From: Hyphomonas atlantica corrig.
Lineage (GTDB): Bacteria > Pseudomonadota > Alphaproteobacteria > Caulobacterales > Hyphomonadaceae
DNA: 64,000 nucleotides
NCBI RefSeq assembly: GCF_000682715.1
Contig: NZ_AWFH01000061.1
Location: 1-64,000 of the forward strand
Reading direction: 5' to 3'
Shown in pieces: positions 26,997-35,349 of the stretch (its first letter is position 1; every line of letters starts with the position of its first letter). The notes under the pieces were generated by a model that was not told where the DNA came from, made no database searches, and saw only the letters and a program-made list of their open reading frames with translations. The translations under genes and the position numbers were made by a program.

Positions 26997-27488
26997 ATGC
27001 CAAATCCAAACACACTCATCTTCGTTGACTTGATGTCGGACGATCCCGTGGCGGCTGGAAAGTTCTATGCCGAAGTCATGGGTTGGGAAGACGACGTCCG
27101 GATGGATGGCCAGTACTGCCGCATGGTGCCGGGTGGAAACTTCAAGAATCCGGATGGGTCGGACAGCGAGATCGGCAATTTGCATATCGGGATCGGCAAT
27201 GTGAAGAACTTGCGCCCCAACCCTGATCCGGCAGGAGTGGATCCCCGGGCGCTATCGACAGAGACCCGCACATCCCGGCTCTGGGTTTTGGTCAGCGAAG
27301 ATGATTCGGTTGACCGGATCATGGAAGCGGCGGAGGCGCGCGGAGCAAAGACGCTTTGGCGAAATCATTACTGGAAGGAATTCAATGGCTTCAATGATTC
27401 CTTTCAAGACCCGTGGGGCAACCAGATCATTCTTTGGCGCAAAGGCGGAGCAGATCCGGTGATCCCAGAGGGGTATACCAGCGAATGA
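26997..27488 (+). CDS. VOC-superfamily (glyoxalase-like) protein
   Basis: Small cytoplasmic protein of 163 residues with the VOC fold: a first half LIFVDLMSDDPVAAGKFYAEV typical of the family (span near residues 7-27) and a second half ending in FQDPWGNQIILW. The family covers glyoxalases, extradiol dioxygenases, fosfomycin-type resistance proteins and epimerases; the residues here do not settle which. It is the first gene of a tight run that continues with an MFS carrier through a four-base overlap, and its promoter should lie in the 51-base gap after the AraC gene. A catabolic isomerase, lyase or dioxygenase step is possible. Confidence 0.75.
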   Translation: MPNPNTLIFVDLMSDDPVAAGKFYAEVMGWEDDVRMDGQYCRMVPGGNFKNPDGSDSEIGNLHIGIGNVKNLRPNPDPAGVDPRALSTETRTSRLWVLVSEDDSVDRIMEAAEARGAKTLWRNHYWKEFNGFNDSFQDPWGNQIILWRKGGADPVIPEGYTSE

Positions 27489-28774
27489 CCGACCTGGCGG
27501 GCGCAGACGCTATCGGGCAGCAGGCGGTAACTCGCAAGACGGGTGTGGTCGTTGCTGCAACGGTGGGGAATATTGTCAGCACAACGCCCGCCGTCAGTGC
27601 GGTCTTCAGCTTGTTCCTTGTGCCGATTTCGACAGAGTTTGGTTGGCCGCGGTCAGTTGTGTCTGGAGTCCTGCTGCTAACGGCTGTCATGTCGGCGATC
27701 ATATATCCCATCGCCGGTCGATTGTCCGACAAATGGGGCTCACGGCGCATTATCCTTTTCGGATGCGCTGTGTTTGCTCCGGCAATTGCGGGATTGGCGC
27801 TGGCGAATGGTTCCGTACTTCAGTTCTACGCCCTGTTTGCGCTTGTCGGCGCGGCGGGGGCCATCCCGTCAACGCCTGCTTATTCCAAGGTGATTTCCGA
27901 GTGGTTCGATGAAAAGCGGGGACTGATGCTTGGGGTGGCAGCAGGGTTCGGCAATGGGCTTGGATCGACCTTGATGCCAATTGCGGCGGGGTTGATGCTG
28001 GTACAGTTCGGGTGGCGTGGCGCCTATATCGGGATTGGCCTGATTGTCTTCTGTCTTGGGTTCCCTGTTCTTTTCGCCTTGCTGCGGGACGCGCCTGGCC
28101 GGCTGGCGGTGATCCAGAAGGGCGAAAGAGGTGCGCGAGTTTCTCCCGCAACGGAGACGCTATCCGGCGTTAGTCTTGGCGAAGCAGCGTCCATGCGGAC
28201 ATTCTGGATTCTCATGGCGGCTGTCGCCCTTGGCGCCGGATGCATGACCGCCATTTTTACCCATGTGGTGCCCATGCTGATGGATCGCGGCATTTCCCTT
28301 CAATCCGCGACCTTGGCCATCAGTATCTTCGCCTTGGTAACTGCGGGGTGGCAAGTCATGACGGGATACTTCCTGGACCGTTTTTATACGCCAAAAGTAG
28401 CGGTGCCCATGTTTGCTGCGGCGATCCTTGGCCTGCTTTGTTTCCAGTATGGAACGGCCCTGCCGACCATCTACATCGGCGCAGCTTTGATGGGCATTGG
28501 GCTTGGGGCAGAGTTTGGCTGTCTGTCCTATTTTGTGTCCCGCTATTTCGGGCTTCGCTCATTCGGAACGATCATTGGGGTCTTCTACTCCGTCGTCATA
28601 GTCTTCCAGGGAGGGGCGCCGGTCTTGATGGATATCGGCTTTGACGTCACGGGCAGCTATGTGACGTCGGTATGGGTGCTCGCAGGTCTGCTCTTGCTTG
28701 GCACTGTCCTGATCCTGTTGCTTCCGGAGTTCAGCAAGAACTCATCTGCTCACGATCAGGAGGTGATCAGCTGA
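27485..28774 (+). CDS. MFS transporter (island copy 2)
   Basis: Inner-membrane carrier of 429 residues with twelve predicted helices. It resembles the monocarboxylate/oxalate branch of MFS: FLVPISTEFGWPRSVVSG, GRLSDKWGSRRIILFG and SEWFDEKRGLMLGVAAGFG are characteristic. The ATG overlaps the VOC stop by four bases (ATGA) and the gene ends with TGATG at the kinase start, so VOC, carrier and kinase are translated in series. It probably moves the substrate of this operon across the inner membrane. Confidence 0.86.
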   Translation: MTDLAGADAIGQQAVTRKTGVVVAATVGNIVSTTPAVSAVFSLFLVPISTEFGWPRSVVSGVLLLTAVMSAIIYPIAGRLSDKWGSRRIILFGCAVFAPAIAGLALANGSVLQFYALFALVGAAGAIPSTPAYSKVISEWFDEKRGLMLGVAAGFGNGLGSTLMPIAAGLMLVQFGWRGAYIGIGLIVFCLGFPVLFALLRDAPGRLAVIQKGERGARVSPATETLSGVSLGEAASMRTFWILMAAVALGAGCMTAIFTHVVPMLMDRGISLQSATLAISIFALVTAGWQVMTGYFLDRFYTPKVAVPMFAAAILGLLCFQYGTALPTIYIGAALMGIGLGAEFGCLSYFVSRYFGLRSFGTIIGVFYSVVIVFQGGAPVLMDIGFDVTGSYVTSVWVLAGLLLLGTVLILLLPEFSKNSSAHDQEVIS

Positions 28775-29706
28775 TGGCAGACCTGACCATATTGGGAAGC
28801 GTCAATCTGGATGTTGTGCTTCGTGTTGCCAGCTTGCCAAGGCCGGGGGAAACTGTTTCTGCAACAGGCTCTGATCATTATCTCGGTGGGAAGGGAGCCA
28901 ACCAAGCGGTTGCCGCCGCGCGGTCTGGGGTCAATCTGGAATTCTATGCCTGCCTTGGAGATGATGAGGACGGGGCATGGCTCATTTCAGAGTTGGAGGT
29001 ACTTTCTGTGCCTTCGGGCGATATCGAAAAGTTGCCATCCATGCGGAGCGGTCGCGCTTATATCTGCGTGGACGCAGCAGGCGAAAATCACATCGTCGTC
29101 GATGCCGGCGCAAATGCTCAGCTCAAGGTCGTTCCGCCAAAGCGGGCCGACGCGAAAGTTGTCTTGTCCCAATTGGAGACGCCGATCGAAACGACACTTG
29201 CGTATTGTGCGTCGCTTGCAGGTTCCAATACGACAGCTGTGTTGAATGCGGCGCCAGCAATATTGCGGGCGCGCGATGACTTGTTCCACGTGATGAACAT
29301 CATCGTGATGAACGAGTCTGAACTCGCATTCTATGCAGAAATTGAGAGCCTTCCGGAAGATATTGAAGATATCACCCGAATTGCGAGGACGCTGCTCTCG
29401 CGTGCGGATCAGGTTATCATCGTGACTTGTGGTGCCGCGGGTGCGCTGGTAATCAGTCGCAATCACCTGCACGTAACACCCGCGCGACGCACGAAAGCGC
29501 GAGACACAACCGGTTCAGGCGACTGTTTCTGTGGAACCTTGTGCGCGCGACTTGCCATGGGCGACCAACTTGATGCAGCGATGCAATACGCATCCATAGC
29601 GGCATCCTTGTCCGTTGAGAAAGATGGCGCCGCCGCATCCATGCCCTCGCGGGAAGATGTTGAGCTGATCATCTTCGAGATGGAGTCGGAGGAGGTTCCC
29701 GGATGA
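28774..29706 (+). CDS. PfkB/ribokinase-family sugar or nucleoside kinase
   Basis: Cytoplasmic ATP-dependent kinase of 310 residues. PfkB signatures are GSVNLDVVLRV at the N terminus, GGKGANQAVAAARSG (first signature, residues about 34-48) and DTTGSGDCFCGTL (second signature with the catalytic Asp). The overall length and the early GGKGANQA block are closest to ribokinase. It starts inside the carrier stop (TGATG) behind AGGAGG, and overlaps the SDR gene by four bases. A ribokinase beside Rut-like enzymes could mean that the substrate carries a ribose, as in a modified nucleoside, but no nucleoside hydrolase was seen here. Confidence 0.85.
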   Translation: MADLTILGSVNLDVVLRVASLPRPGETVSATGSDHYLGGKGANQAVAAARSGVNLEFYACLGDDEDGAWLISELEVLSVPSGDIEKLPSMRSGRAYICVDAAGENHIVVDAGANAQLKVVPPKRADAKVVLSQLETPIETTLAYCASLAGSNTTAVLNAAPAILRARDDLFHVMNIIVMNESELAFYAEIESLPEDIEDITRIARTLLSRADQVIIVTCGAAGALVISRNHLHVTPARRTKARDTTGSGDCFCGTLCARLAMGDQLDAAMQYASIAASLSVEKDGAAASMPSREDVELIIFEMESEEVPG

Positions 29707-30536
29707 AGACCTGGTTGATTACCGGCGTCAGCAAGGGGCTGGGAAAGCAGATCGCTTTACAAATGCTGGAGCAAGGCGACCGTGTGATCGGCACGGTGCG
29801 TTCTGAACAGGATCACAAGGAATTTTCCAGTCAGGCGGGCGGGCGCGCCATTGCGCTGCTGCTTGATGTGACTGACTTCGATGAAGTCTCTGAGAAAGTA
29901 GCTGAAGCTGAAAGAGAACACGGTCCGATTGATGTGCTTGTGAACAATGCCGGATACGGATTGACTGGAGCCATTGAGGAAACCTCTATTCAGGAAATCA
30001 GATCGCTTTTCGACGTAAACGTTCTTGGCGCCATCGCCATGATCCAGGCCGTGCTTCCAGGAATGCGCCGGCGACGCGCGGGGCACATTGTGAATGTTTC
30101 CTCCGCCAGCGGGCTTGCGCCGTGGGCAGGAACCGGAATTTACGGCGCAAGCAAGTATGCGCTCGAATGTATTGGTCAGACATTGGCGGACGAGGTTTCG
30201 CCACTTGGCATTCATGTGACGAATGTGGCGCCGGGGGGAATGCGCACGGATTTCGCCGGCGGCTCCTTGCGCGCAGTCGAGCCGACTATTCCGGACTACG
30301 AAACGACGGCCCATATGGCCCATCAAGTGCTTTCGGAAGGCAAGGGCCGGGAACCAAGCGCCCCTGGCAAGATCGCATCGGCGATTGCGCACCTGGTGGA
30401 GATGGATGTGCCGCCGCGGCTGCTGCTATTGGGCGCGGATGCGTACAAATACGCGACCGACCATCTCAGAAGCCAGCTTGATGCTATGGATGCGTTCAAA
30501 GAGCTCACGCATTCTGTGTCAGTGGAGGCAGTGTGA
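29703..30536 (+). CDS. Short-chain dehydrogenase/reductase
   Basis: Cytoplasmic NAD(P)-dependent oxidoreductase of 277 residues with the classical SDR pattern. The cofactor motif is TGVSKGLGKQ near residue 7, followed by NNAGYG, the catalytic serine in NVSSASG and the Tyr-x-x-x-Lys pair in YGASKYALE. It overlaps the kinase by four bases and its stop overlaps the start of a 43-codon frame, so it sits in the middle of a tight operon. It probably oxidises or reduces an alcohol or carbonyl intermediate; the substrate is not evident. Confidence 0.88.
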   Translation: MKTWLITGVSKGLGKQIALQMLEQGDRVIGTVRSEQDHKEFSSQAGGRAIALLLDVTDFDEVSEKVAEAEREHGPIDVLVNNAGYGLTGAIEETSIQEIRSLFDVNVLGAIAMIQAVLPGMRRRRAGHIVNVSSASGLAPWAGTGIYGASKYALECIGQTLADEVSPLGIHVTNVAPGGMRTDFAGGSLRAVEPTIPDYETTAHMAHQVLSEGKGREPSAPGKIASAIAHLVEMDVPPRLLLLGADAYKYATDHLRSQLDAMDAFKELTHSVSVEAV

Positions 30537-30667
30537 TGCCTTTTTCAGCAATTCAGCACGCCACAAGAATTCATGTCGCTCGGTGCAAGACCGATGCATC
30601 CGGCGTTGATATTCTCAATTCCGAATTTGCTGAATTTCCTGAGCCTGGAGGCCATGATGACGACTGA
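30536..30667 (+). CDS. Candidate small protein, 43 residues
   Basis: A short frame whose ATG overlaps the SDR stop (TGATG) and is preceded by GGAGG at about seven bases. It begins MPFSAIQHATRIHV and ends EFPEPGGHDDD, and its stop lies 11 bases inside the following oxygenase gene. No transmembrane segment or known motif is seen. The ribosome site and the stop-start overlap on both sides suggest it is translated, if only to couple the SDR to the oxygenase. I do not recognise it. Confidence 0.4.
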   Translation: MPFSAIQHATRIHVARCKTDASGVDILNSEFAEFPEPGGHDDD

Positions 30668-31736
30668 AACTGTGTGCAAACCTGTGACGACCGCGGCGGC
30701 CTGGCGTGGCGATGAGATCAAGGCGGGCGAGGAATGGATCTACCATCTTTCACCTGAGCAGGTAGAGGAATTGGAGGACCTCGGAGCCCGGTTTGTTGAG
30801 GTGGATCCAGACCTTCGATTCGTGCAGGCATCTGAGTACCCGCTGACCGCCTGCGCGAATGCGGTGGAAGCCTGGGGCCGGGATGTCGACACGGGGCGCG
30901 GCTTCGTGCTGGTGCGAGGATTGCGTACCCATTTGTATTCGGATGCCCTGTCCTCGGCGATCTATTACATTCTCGGCCTGCACATGGGCGATCCGATCCG
31001 TCAAAATGAGATGGGAGATTTGATTGACCATATCTACGCGACATCCGACAAGACGATGGATGACCCGACGGCGCTCTCATCAAAGGTGCGTGACAAGCTC
31101 GTCTATCATTCCGACAGTTCTGACATTGTCGCATTGATGTGCCTGAGGCCAGCCAAGGAAGGGGGCGCATCCTGTCTGGTGTCAGGAGCCGAGATCTATA
31201 ATGAAATTCTGCGCCGCCGGCCCGACCTTGCGCCATTGTTGCTGGAGCCGTTTCACTGGGATTGGCGGCGGCAAGATCACAATGCCCCGGCCAACACGTA
31301 CACATCGCCGGTGATCAGTATCGAAGAAGGCGTGTTCAGCATGTATGCGGGCTCGCTCTATATTCTGACGGCGCAGGAATATCCGGGGGTGCCGAAGCTG
31401 ACGGACGCACAAAAGGAAGTGCTCGCGCTGTTTGACGAAATTACCTATGAGCCAGGCATGGCGATCGATATGGATTTCCGCCCCGGTGATATTCAGTGGC
31501 TATCCAACTACGCCGCACTTCATTCTCGTACGGAGTTCTTTGATCATCCTGAACCGCAACGCAAACGCCATCTTCTGCGCTTGTGGCTCAGCCGGGATGC
31601 AGGGCGACCGGTTGTGGAGGGTTTTGGCAAGAATGGTGTCGTGCAGGTCAGGGAAAAGCCTCGGGAAGGTGTCGATGATGAAGTGATCGGCAAATTCCAT
31701 GTCGCGGACGCTGCCGTGCCCAGAATGATTTCCTGA
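30657..31736 (+). CDS. TauD/TfdA-like 2-oxoglutarate-dependent oxygenase (copy 1)
   Basis: Predicted cytoplasmic non-heme Fe(II)/2-oxoglutarate oxygenase of 359 residues. The facial triad is His151-x-Asp153 (YHSDSSD) and His289 (NYAALHSRTEF), with Arg308 (HLLRLWLS) for the 2-oxoglutarate carboxylate. It is longer than TauD (about 280) with an extended N-terminal part and resembles the TauD/TfdA-like group that includes gamma-butyrobetaine-type and antibiotic-synthesis oxygenases. GGAGG precedes two adjacent ATG codons (30654 and 30657); the second has better spacing. It lies in the VOC-MFS-kinase-SDR operon, 24 bases before the ferredoxin gene. Such enzymes often hydroxylate or remove an N-alkyl, sulfonate or ether group. 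Confidence 0.84.
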   Translation: MTTETVCKPVTTAAAWRGDEIKAGEEWIYHLSPEQVEELEDLGARFVEVDPDLRFVQASEYPLTACANAVEAWGRDVDTGRGFVLVRGLRTHLYSDALSSAIYYILGLHMGDPIRQNEMGDLIDHIYATSDKTMDDPTALSSKVRDKLVYHSDSSDIVALMCLRPAKEGGASCLVSGAEIYNEILRRRPDLAPLLLEPFHWDWRRQDHNAPANTYTSPVISIEEGVFSMYAGSLYILTAQEYPGVPKLTDAQKEVLALFDEITYEPGMAIDMDFRPGDIQWLSNYAALHSRTEFFDHPEPQRKRHLLRLWLSRDAGRPVVEGFGKNGVVQVREKPREGVDDEVIGKFHVADAAVPRMIS

Positions 31737-31760
31737 TCAAGCCACAGAAGAAGACGCTGA

Positions 31761-32081
31761 ATGCCCGAACTGAAAGTGATCAAGCGCTCCGGAGAAGAGG
31801 TCGTCATAGAGGCAACCGCTGGCCATAGCGTAATGGAGGCCATATCTGCTTCTGGCGCCGAAGATATCGCTGCGATTTGCGGGGGTGCCTGCGCGTGCGC
31901 AACCTGTCATGTCTTCGTGGGGGATGAGTTCCTGGATCGTACGGGGGCGGCATCCGAACCGGAAAAAGAGTTGCTCGATTTCTCCGACAATGCACGGCCC
32001 CAATCCCGGCTATCATGCCAGATCATCATGACGGAAGAGCTGTCGGGTTTGTGCGTGGAAGTTGCGCCTGAGGAAATGTGA
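31761..32081 (+). CDS. 2Fe-2S ferredoxin (adrenodoxin type)
   Basis: Electron carrier of 106 residues. The cluster cysteines are Cys40, Cys46, Cys49 and Cys86, in the pattern C-x5-C-x2-C-x36-C typical of adrenodoxin/putidaredoxin ferredoxins; an extra Cys44 lies inside the loop. This type passes electrons to P450s or Rieske oxygenases. No P450 is in the window, and the Rieske oxygenase at 24688 is the obvious partner, though 6 kb away. It is 24 bases after the 2-oxoglutarate oxygenase and 106 bases before the flavin monooxygenase. No ferredoxin reductase was found nearby. Confidence 0.9.
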   Translation: MPELKVIKRSGEEVVIEATAGHSVMEAISASGAEDIAAICGGACACATCHVFVGDEFLDRTGAASEPEKELLDFSDNARPQSRLSCQIIMTEELSGLCVEVAPEEM

Positions 32082-32187
32082 GCGCCTGTGGAAGATGGTC
32101 GCCGATCAATAGTTGAGGCGCGAGAAATCAAGAACCGGATGGCTTGTCTTGGTGATAGTACGGTATCGAAATGAGGGAATTGAAGAC

Positions 32188-33306
32188 ATGTCAGAGCCAG
32201 TTTCTCCAACCAAGTTTGACTTGCCATCCGATACCGGAGGCAAGGATCTGGGCATCTTCATGCCGATCGCCAATGGGGGGTGGATCCTGTCGAGAAACAA
32301 GCCGGAGCTCGATGGGTCATATGCCTACAACCGCAAAGTCGCGGTTTTGGCAGAAGAGCTGGGATACGACTTCATCATGTCCATGGCAAAGTATCGCGGA
32401 TATGGCGGCGAAACCAAACAGTGGGATGCGACACTCGACGCGACGGTCACGATGGCAGCGCTGGCAGAAGTCACCAAAACCGTGAAGGTCTGGACCACTG
32501 TCCACACGATCCTGCAAAATCCGGGAACGGTCGCGAAAATGATTGCTACGCTGGATCAGGTATCGAACGGACGGGCAGGGCTCAATGTGGTCACGGGTTC
32601 CTACAAGGGCGAGTTCTCCCAAATGGGTATGTGGCCGGACGATGTTGACCACGACGCCCGATACGACCTTGCCGACGAGTGGATCAAGGCCATCAAGGGC
32701 TTGTGGACCGAGCCTTCTGTCACGATGGATGGCAAGTATTTCCAACTGGATGACTGTGTTTCGAACCCCAAGCCTTCAAAAAAGCCATTCCTTGTTTGTG
32801 CGGGTACGTCTGAAAAGGGAATGCGATTCAGCGCGAACGAAATGGACGCGATCTTCTTGTCTGGCGACGTTCCTGAAGTGCTGGCCGCTGCCAGTAACAA
32901 GGTGAAAGGCATCGCCGCCGAAATGGGGCGGTACATCCGCACGTACGCGATGATGACCGTTGTCCTCGGCGACACAGATGAAGAGGCTCAAGCGACGGCG
33001 CAGCACTATCGGGATGGTCTCGATGAAGAGGCCCTGCGCGGTATGATGCGCGCCTACGGGTTCCTGGATGCCGAAATCGGCAAGGAGAATGCGTTCGTGA
33101 AAAAGGCCAGATCATCGTTCATGTCGCCGCACGTTGCAGGATCGCCTGATACAGTTGTGGAGCGTCTGTCACAGCAATTGGAAGTGTCGGGTCTGGATGG
33201 CCTCATGCTGATCTTCCCCGACTATATTGAGGGAATGCCGAAATTTGCGGAAGAAGTGCTTCCAAAGTTGCGCGCAAAGTTTCCGTCTCTCGCCGGGGCG
33301 GCATAG
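32188..33306 (+). CDS. RutA-like flavin-dependent monooxygenase (LLM class)
   Basis: Luciferase-like (TIM-barrel) FMNH2-dependent monooxygenase of 372 residues. It aligns with E. coli RutA through IFMPIANGGWILS, NPGTVAKMIATLDQVSNGR and GLNVVTGSYKGEFSQMG, where RutA reads VNLVTGWQKPEYEQMG. The Asn of that strand, which RutA uses in amide cleavage, is kept. RutA opens the uracil ring between N3 and C4. GAGGGAATTGAAGAC precedes the ATG; a TTG further upstream is rejected. The stop directly abuts the next gene, a cysteine hydrolase, as rutA abuts rutB in the rut operon. Similarity to RutA is only moderate, so uracil is not assumed as substrate; dimethyl-sulfone, riboflavin or other heterocycle enzymes share this family. 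No flavin reductase was seen. Confidence 0.85.
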   Translation: MSEPVSPTKFDLPSDTGGKDLGIFMPIANGGWILSRNKPELDGSYAYNRKVAVLAEELGYDFIMSMAKYRGYGGETKQWDATLDATVTMAALAEVTKTVKVWTTVHTILQNPGTVAKMIATLDQVSNGRAGLNVVTGSYKGEFSQMGMWPDDVDHDARYDLADEWIKAIKGLWTEPSVTMDGKYFQLDDCVSNPKPSKKPFLVCAGTSEKGMRFSANEMDAIFLSGDVPEVLAAASNKVKGIAAEMGRYIRTYAMMTVVLGDTDEEAQATAQHYRDGLDEEALRGMMRAYGFLDAEIGKENAFVKKARSSFMSPHVAGSPDTVVERLSQQLEVSGLDGLMLIFPDYIEGMPKFAEEVLPKLRAKFPSLAGAA

Positions 33307-33969
33307 ATGACAGCTTTGCCGTCTGTATCTGACTTGCCGCATGTCGGGTCCGAGTTGCTCAGCGAGATACTTGATCCTGCACGTACCGCTTTGGTCCTGG
33401 TCGATGTTCAGGTGGATTTCGTTTCGCCAGATGGCGTGATCGGGCAGGCGGGCGTTGACCTTCGCCCAGCGCACATCGCAATGGCCCAGATGGCTCGTCT
33501 TCGTGAGGCGCTCAAGCAAAAGAGCGGAACCATCTGTTTCCTGAAGGTCGTGACCCGGGATGAAACAGACACGGACGCCTTGAAGAACCTCTATGCTTGG
33601 CGCGGCAAGCCGGGCCAGCACGCGATATGCCGTGCGGATGAGGCGGGGTCAGACTATTATCAGCTTGTCCCGGAGGATGGTGATCTCGATATAGCGAAGG
33701 TTCTGTTCGATGGGTTTCATGGCACGGAACTCGACGCGGAATTGAAGGCGCGCGGCATTGATACTGTGTTGATGGCGGGCGTGACGACGGATTGCTGTGT
33801 CGACCAGACCGCTCGGTCTGCCTTTCATCACAATTTCAACGTCGTCGTCGTTTCTGATGCGTGCGCGGCTTATGAAGAGATACTTCATGTCGGTGCGCTC
33901 ATGGCATTGGAGAAGAATTGCGCTTTGCTGGCTGACACGCAAACAGTCCTGGACACCCTGGAAGGGTAA
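33307..33969 (+). CDS. RutB-like cysteine hydrolase (isochorismatase fold)
   Basis: Cytoplasmic amide hydrolase of 220 residues in the isochorismatase family. The triad is visible as Asp in LVLVDVQVDFV, Lys in DIAKVLFDGFHGTEL and Cys in GVTTDCCVDQT, with the cis-peptide region just before the cysteine. RutB hydrolyses (peroxy)ureidoacrylate after RutA. The ATG follows the stop of the RutA-like gene with no gap, which is the main reason to think of RutB; the sequence alone would also fit other N-carbamoyl or maleamate amidases. A perfect 7-base hairpin follows at 33977-33996, marking the probable end of the operon. Confidence 0.82.
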   Translation: MTALPSVSDLPHVGSELLSEILDPARTALVLVDVQVDFVSPDGVIGQAGVDLRPAHIAMAQMARLREALKQKSGTICFLKVVTRDETDTDALKNLYAWRGKPGQHAICRADEAGSDYYQLVPEDGDLDIAKVLFDGFHGTELDAELKARGIDTVLMAGVTTDCCVDQTARSAFHHNFNVVVVSDACAAYEEILHVGALMALEKNCALLADTQTVLDTLEG

Positions 33970-33976
33970 CACGAAA

Positions 33977-33996
33977 TCGGAGCACGACCGCTCCGA
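33977..33996 (+). terminator. Hairpin after the RutB-like gene
   Basis: Inverted repeat TCGGAGC/GCTCCGA around ACGACC, eight bases after the stop codon. There is no T-run behind it, so it may be a 3'-end stabiliser rather than an intrinsic terminator. Confidence 0.35.
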
Positions 33997-34089
33997 CTGG
34001 GCGCAAATACAAACTCGGAGTGCGCACAGCGACAATATTGATCGCCCCCGATGTGAGACCTTTGATGCTTGGTCCCTCACATTGACAGG

Positions 34090-35349
34090 ATGGCGAGCAT
34101 GTTTCGAAAGTGGTTGGTCTTTGCCATTCTGGTCGGCGGCTTCTTCGTGCTCAATGCCAGCACATTTGCATCACTCGGCGTCGTCCTGTTTGTTATGGCG
34201 GACGATCTGGGGTGGAGCTACACGTCCGCCGGATTGGGTTTCACCGTGCTTGGGCTCGCCGTCGGGCTGACAGGGTTTCTGCCGGCCTTTCTGCTTCCGC
34301 GTATTGGTGCACGACAGACATTTGCACTCGGCTTCGTCCTGGTCGGTGCCGGGTTTGGTCTGGCGAGCGCGAGCGAAGCGCTGATGACCTTTTTTGCGGC
34401 CATGTGCTTTGTCGGAGCGGGATTCTCCCTTGCCGGAAATGTCACGGCGGTGTGGTTGATCGGAGAATGGTTCCCGATCCGAACGGCCCGGATGATCGGC
34501 CTGTATCTCATGCTTGGCGGCATTGGCGATATCGTGGGCCCAGGCTTGAGTTACTACGTGGTCGAGTGGACGAGTTGGCGTGCAAACTGGACCATTCTGG
34601 CCGGGGTTTGTGGCATGCTGGTAATCCTTGGCGCGCTGGCCATTCCAAAGGACAAGACGTCGTATCGGGAACGGGAGACCAATGAGGGCGCGCTGGAGGG
34701 CTCGGCGGCAAGAAGTTCCGAGAACTGGAAAACGGCAGTGTTTCGTCCGCTCTTTCTGGTCATTGCGGCGGCGGTAACCTTCAATCTCGCATGCGTCACG
34801 ACCGTCCACTCAATGGCTGTCAGTCATTTGAAGTTGATTGGGCTATCGCCTTCCGTTGGGGCACTTGGCCTCAGCTTCATGGCGTTTGTATCCTTGGCAT
34901 TCAAAGGCCTGGCTGGACCGCTCTGTGAGCGGTTTTCGTCGAAACACTTGCTGGCCGTGAGTATGGCCTTGCAAGCTGTAGGGATTGTGCTGTTTGCGAT
35001 CGCCATGAGCCCGGCCATCGTTGTGGTGTCTTCCTTGCTGTTTGGCGCGGGGTGGGGGATCACCGTTGTCGCGACGATGGTCGTGCTCATTGAGCGTTTC
35101 GGCAGGGTACTGGGTGCCCAATTGCTGGGCGTGTCGCACCAGATTTCCTCGGTTGCCGCCTTTGGTCCCTTGGCAGCTGGACTGGCCGCTGACAAGGTCG
35201 GCTCATTCGCGCCAGTTTTCTTCGTGTTCGCAATTGCGCTGGGGCTTTTGGCATTGTTTATCCAGGTTTTGAGGGACCCGGGATTGTCAAAGCTTCAACT
35301 CACAGGCACGACACAGGAAACTGGTTCCGCCGATGCTCTCAAAGCGTAA
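34090..35349 (+). CDS. MFS transporter (island copy 3)
   Basis: Inner-membrane carrier of 419 residues with twelve predicted helices and a long loop between helices 6 and 7 (about 195-220, KDKTSYRERETNEG). Its first helices (ASLGVVLFVMADDLGWSY and GLGFTVLGLAVGLTGFLPAF) match the MFS gene at 17459, so they are paralogues. The start may be ATG 34090 or ATG 34099. It lies between the RutB-like gene and a TonB receptor, so it may complete uptake across the inner membrane for the compound that enters through that receptor. Confidence 0.84.
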   Translation: MASMFRKWLVFAILVGGFFVLNASTFASLGVVLFVMADDLGWSYTSAGLGFTVLGLAVGLTGFLPAFLLPRIGARQTFALGFVLVGAGFGLASASEALMTFFAAMCFVGAGFSLAGNVTAVWLIGEWFPIRTARMIGLYLMLGGIGDIVGPGLSYYVVEWTSWRANWTILAGVCGMLVILGALAIPKDKTSYRERETNEGALEGSAARSSENWKTAVFRPLFLVIAAAVTFNLACVTTVHSMAVSHLKLIGLSPSVGALGLSFMAFVSLAFKGLAGPLCERFSSKHLLAVSMALQAVGIVLFAIAMSPAIVVVSSLLFGAGWGITVVATMVVLIERFGRVLGAQLLGVSHQISSVAAFGPLAAGLAADKVGSFAPVFFVFAIALGLLALFIQVLRDPGLSKLQLTGTTQETGSADALKA

